A stretch of DNA of 64,000 nt. It comes from Pyxicephalus adspersus. Its lineage: Eukaryota; Chordata; Amphibia; Anura; Pyxicephalidae. The stretch is from the NCBI RefSeq assembly GCF_032062135.1, contig NC_092861.1, forward strand, positions 3,397,395 to 3,461,394, read 5' to 3'. Of the stretch, positions 61,105 to 64,000 are shown one piece after another (the stretch's first letter is position 1; each line of letters begins with the position of its first letter). A program made the translations under genes and the position numbers. The notes below the pieces were generated by a model. That model saw only the letters and a list, made by a program, of their open reading frames with translations. It was not told where the DNA came from and did no database searches.

Positions 61105-61170
61105 TGTGCTATTATTAAACAGAATTTATATGGCACCAACATATTACACAGCGCTGTACATTAAATAGGG
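61105..61170 (-). repeat. SINE tail fragment, antisense (MTMR9 intron 3)
   Basis: TATTATTAAACAGAATTTAT, ATGGCACCAACATATTACAC and AGCGCTGTACATTAAATAGG are the reverse complement of the tail type seen at 57190-57246. Confidence 0.6.
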
Positions 61171-61479
61171 GTTTTAATCCCACCTCTCCTACACCAGCAG
61201 TATGAGATCTGTGTCCATGCTGCTGTCATTACCCCCGATGTATAAACCTTCAAATCTCCCACACCAAGCTGCTACTAAACTTGATTTCAGCCCCCTAAAC
61301 ATAACAAGTTGCCAGATACGGGGGTCTCAATCATCAAATCCTAATAAGAATCGGGGATCTTTTCTCAATAAAGTGGACCTAGAGTAAAAATAATAACTTA
61401 GATACGTGTTGTACGGAGCTGTATTTGTAAAAAAAAAAAAAAAAATCCGATCTTACTGCACATGTGAAAGATCTCCATC

Positions 61480-61640
61480 TTTCTTCTTTCAATGACAGAA
61501 AAATCCTTTGTGCGCATGCCTGTTCTCGGAGCCCAAGCCCCCTGGAATTTGGGACATGCGTATTGCAGGAGGCTCTGCGCTCACATTTAGTCATTACCGC
61601 CGCAGTATTATTAACAGAATGTAAGGGGCTTTGCCTTTTT
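61480..61640 (+). repeat. Dispersed repeat, CAGGAGGCTCTGCGCTC family
   Basis: GTGCGCATGCCTG, CCCTGGAATTTGGGACATGC, GTATTGCAGGAGGCTCTGCG and TAGTCATTACCGCCGCAG. Confidence 0.5.
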
Positions 61641-62170
61641 GTTTTTTAAAATAAAATAAAAAAATAAGGGTTATCTAACCTTCTATATAAAATAAAATTT
61701 GTGATTGGCGATTTCAAGACCAGGATCCCCAAATAGAGTTTGCTTTTTAGGGGCCCCCGGGGGCCACTTCCATGGCCTTGAGCATTAAGGTACTGCCAAT
61801 TGTCTGTGTGCTGTGGTGCCTCAAGTATCTGCTCACTAAACTTTAAGGCTGCGTTCAGACTGGCGGTGAGGTGGCACTACAGTTACCCCTTCCACGTACC
61901 ATGGAACACTGCTTAGGGGGAGACGCTCACTGCTGCCTGGAGTCAAATCTGCAGACGCTGCGGTGCGGAGAGACGGAGTTATCTCACAGTACAGAGTGGG
62001 CGGGGCACAGCTGATCTCTGAGGTCTATAAGACATGGGGAGCTCATACTGAAGCAGAAAAAGATAGGTGACGTGCGTGCAGACAGAGCAGAGACAGCTGA
62101 TTGTGATGTCATTGTACCGCCCAATCAGCTGGTAGCATTCCTAAAGTATGATTGTCTCATAGGACACCGG
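61641..62170. other. No exon seen (MTMR9 intron 3)
   Basis: Plain intron sequence. Confidence 0.45.
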
Positions 62171-62177
62171 CGCTGGA

Positions 62178-62325
62178 CCTTTTTAGCTGGGCTCACCACC
62201 CTGCACTTTTCAGTAACCATCCGGCTGTTTTTGGGTGGTTATTGAAGTTGGGTCAAAATACAGGGGCTGCCACCCACCTGCAATTTCTTCCCACCCAGCT
62301 TGAAAAAATCTCTGGGTTGAACCCC
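62178..62325 (-). repeat. Copy of the GCCGGGTGGGAAGAA dispersed family, minus orientation
   Basis: CACTTTTCAGTAACCATCCG, TGTTTTTGGGTGGTTATTG, GCCACCCACCTGCAATTTCT and TCCCACCCAGCTTG, the reverse of 22332-22500. Confidence 0.65.
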
Positions 62326-62329
62326 GCAT

Positions 62330-63025
62330 AGGTACACCCAAGGACAGGACATCCATCCCTGATGCTCCATAGGCAACCTACAGTAGTTGGTGTTGTCACC
62401 TTAGGACAAGACACCTGAAGAGAAAGGGAAGTGTGTTTTAGTCCTAAAACACTTCCTGTCCTATGGTGACCACACTGATGTCTCACAGGTACAGCACAGT
62501 AGTGAGTGTTGTCACCCTACGGACAGGAAGTGCTACTTGCAGTTTTACCTAGGAGAAAATAAAATGAAAAATTCCAAGAAAACACAGCTGCGTTAACCAC
62601 CTGAGCTGCACATTTTAGGACTGCTAAGCTACAACATATATTCTGTTGGCTCTCAGGTTTGTACATATTAGGACCGCCTATAATGAAAGGAACATATGAC
62701 TGCATTGTTTAGGATCTATCTAACCAGTGATTTGCTTACTCAGCTGGCCAATTCTAGAGACTTGATTGGCTTCCATGACCTGTTTATACACCACAAACCC
62801 CCTTCACACCATTGTTGATTACACTTCGTATATTCTGATTACATGGTTGACCTCCCTGTTTACTAGTTACATGGTTCTTCTGGAGTAGAGATAAGGAAGT
62901 GGTGGAAGGAAGTGGCTTTGTAGGATAAGATAAAGGTCCAATCTGCTGACAGAATTATGTTTGATGTCCTAAAACACTTCTACAAGCTGTCTTGGGGAAC
63001 GTGCCCCCTATTGGTGAAGTCAGGT
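62330..63025. other. No exon seen (MTMR9 intron 3)
   Basis: Some internal repetition of CCTAAAACACTTCCTGTCC, AGGACAGGAAGTG and GTTGTCACC (62340-62530). No coding exon. Confidence 0.45.
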
Positions 63026-63028
63026 ACT

Positions 63029-63113
63029 GATAGAGAAGACCTGGTTTAACCTTCCTTGATGGAGAAGACCTGGTTTAACCTTCCTTGATGGAGAAGACCT
63101 GGTTTAACCTTCC
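63029..63113 (+). repeat. 29-bp tandem repeat, three units
   Basis: GATGGAGAAGACCTGGTTTA plus ACCTTCCTT, nearly perfect, next to the Tc1 relic. Confidence 0.9.
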
Positions 63114-63114
63114 A

Positions 63115-63345
63115 ATTCACCCCAAAGGTGTCCATTAGGGTTGAGGTCAGGGCTCTGTAGAGAAGATTTGAGTTCCTCCATGTTGGACTTGTCATGTCTA
63201 TAGACCTGGCACTGTACACAGCGGAGCAGAAGGGGTCTTCACCCAACTGTGACCACAAGGCTGGAAGAGCACAATTGTCTGCAATGTCTTGGTATGATGG
63301 AGAATTACCAGGACCCTTCACTGGGGACTCCTGACCACCATCAGT
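63115..63345 (-). pseudogene. Tc1/mariner transposase fragment (minus)
   Basis: Decayed C-terminal transposase with frameshifts: SPSYQDIADNCALPALWSQL, GEDPF, a shortened central part, then in another frame an SPDLNPNGHLWGELE-like stretch, the third-acid region. It parallels 3003-3180. Confidence 0.7.
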
Positions 63346-63527
63346 CCTCAAACTTTTTCCCTACAGTGTAACTTTGGTTGGGATTTCTTAATAAATGATT
63401 GAGGGATTGTTGCCAATGTTCTGATATTGCCTAAAGGCTTTGGGTTCCTTCCAATTTTAAAGGGTCAGGAAAGTTCTTTGTAGGTTGATTACGCAGCATT
63501 GTCCCAGTATATTCTCTTCTTTTTCAG

Positions 63528-63701
63528 ACAGAAGATTGGAGGCTGAGTCACGTGAATAGAGATTTCTCTGTGTGCCAGTCCTATCCTCCCATCGTCATCG
63601 TACCCAAATCCATCGATGATGAATCTCTACGGAAAGTTGCTGCCTTTCGCCAAGGTGGGAGATTCCCAGTCCTCAGCTATTACCATCGTAAGAATGGCAT
63701 G
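63528..63701 (+). CDS. MTMR9: MTMR9 coding exon 4 (last one in the window)
   Basis: 58 codons after acceptor CTTCTTTTTCAG: TEDWRLSHVNRDFSVCQSYP, PIVIVPKSIDDESLRKVAAF, RQGGRFPVLSYYHRKNGM. This is the start of the inactive phosphatase domain; RGGRFPVLSY-type sequence is a myotubularin hallmark. Donor ATG|GTGAGT is strong and in phase 0. With exons 1-3 it gives the first 197 residues. The region that lacks the usual catalytic Cys-Arg motif lies beyond the right edge. Confidence 0.96.
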
Positions 63702-63909
63702 GTGAGTATTCCTTATTGGTCTGTGGACCCCGATCTGGCCCGGTGCAGATTTTGATTTCACATTGTATTTGGTTGTACGCATTAGAGACCTGCTAACTGG
63801 TGTTGAGAAACTATGAAAATCTCTATTTGGAATCTCTTTAAAATAGTTCACCTTTTTGGGACCTTTTTTTAAAACAAAGTTGTTCTCTTGGTATTGCATA
63901 AAAAATGGG

Positions 63910-64000
63910 CTTCTATTTACTGTATATACTTGAATATAAACCAAGTTGGCTTTTTTTTTTTTACCTGATAATACAGCAAAGTGCTTTGACTTGAGTATAA
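63910..64000. repeat. MITE-like repeat at the right edge
   Basis: TACTGTATATACTTGAATAT and TGACTTGAGTATAA are wording of a common amphibian interspersed element whose rest is outside the window. Confidence 0.45.

Overview
The window is vertebrate nuclear DNA, almost certainly from a frog. I infer a neobatrachian, probably ranoid, frog from the repeats: a tRNA-headed SINE, hAT MITEs, Tc1 relics and CGAAA-GCGTC-type retroelement ends. Only two protein-coding genes are supported, and both are cut by the window edges. XKR6 (XK-related 6) is on the minus strand. Its first coding exon is at 26771-27375, and its very long intron 1 fills 1-26770 and continues past the left edge. MTMR9 (myotubularin-related protein 9, a catalytically dead myotubularin) is on the plus strand. 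Its first four coding exons are at 58613-58794, 60259-60367, 60796-60921 and 63528-63701; the rest lies beyond the right edge. The two genes are divergent, about 31 kb apart, in the same order and orientation as on human 8p23.1.

Layout. 1-23.6 kb is XKR6 intron 1: old transposon relics (Tc1 transposase fragments, hAT MITEs, other dispersed families), a 2-kb polypyrimidine tract (4.86-6.84 kb), a possible hammerhead-ribozyme motif in a Penelope-like end (3490-3529), and otherwise plain intron. 23.6-31.0 kb is a block of minisatellites around the XKR6 exon 1 CpG island. 31-58.3 kb is intergenic: tandem arrays, three hAT elements with target-site duplications, an interspersed SINE family, a nested satellite/SINE/solo-LTR locus, and a few low-repeat stretches that could be regulatory. 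58.3-64 kb is the MTMR9 CpG promoter and gene start, with two assembly gaps inside intron-1 minisatellites.

The most unusual observation is at XKR6 exon 1. The minisatellite just inside intron 1 (about 25.87-26.77 kb) is built from copies of the exon 1 / intron 1 splice-donor junction itself, one of them matching the real donor over 20 bases. Just upstream, a 135-165-bp array (27.49-29.7 kb) begins at the promoter edge and repeats a TTCAAAATGGCC (YY1-like) motif at least eight times. The exon therefore appears to be flanked by arrays seeded from its own borders. No new protein system was found; most long open frames here are products of tandem repeats or low-complexity DNA.
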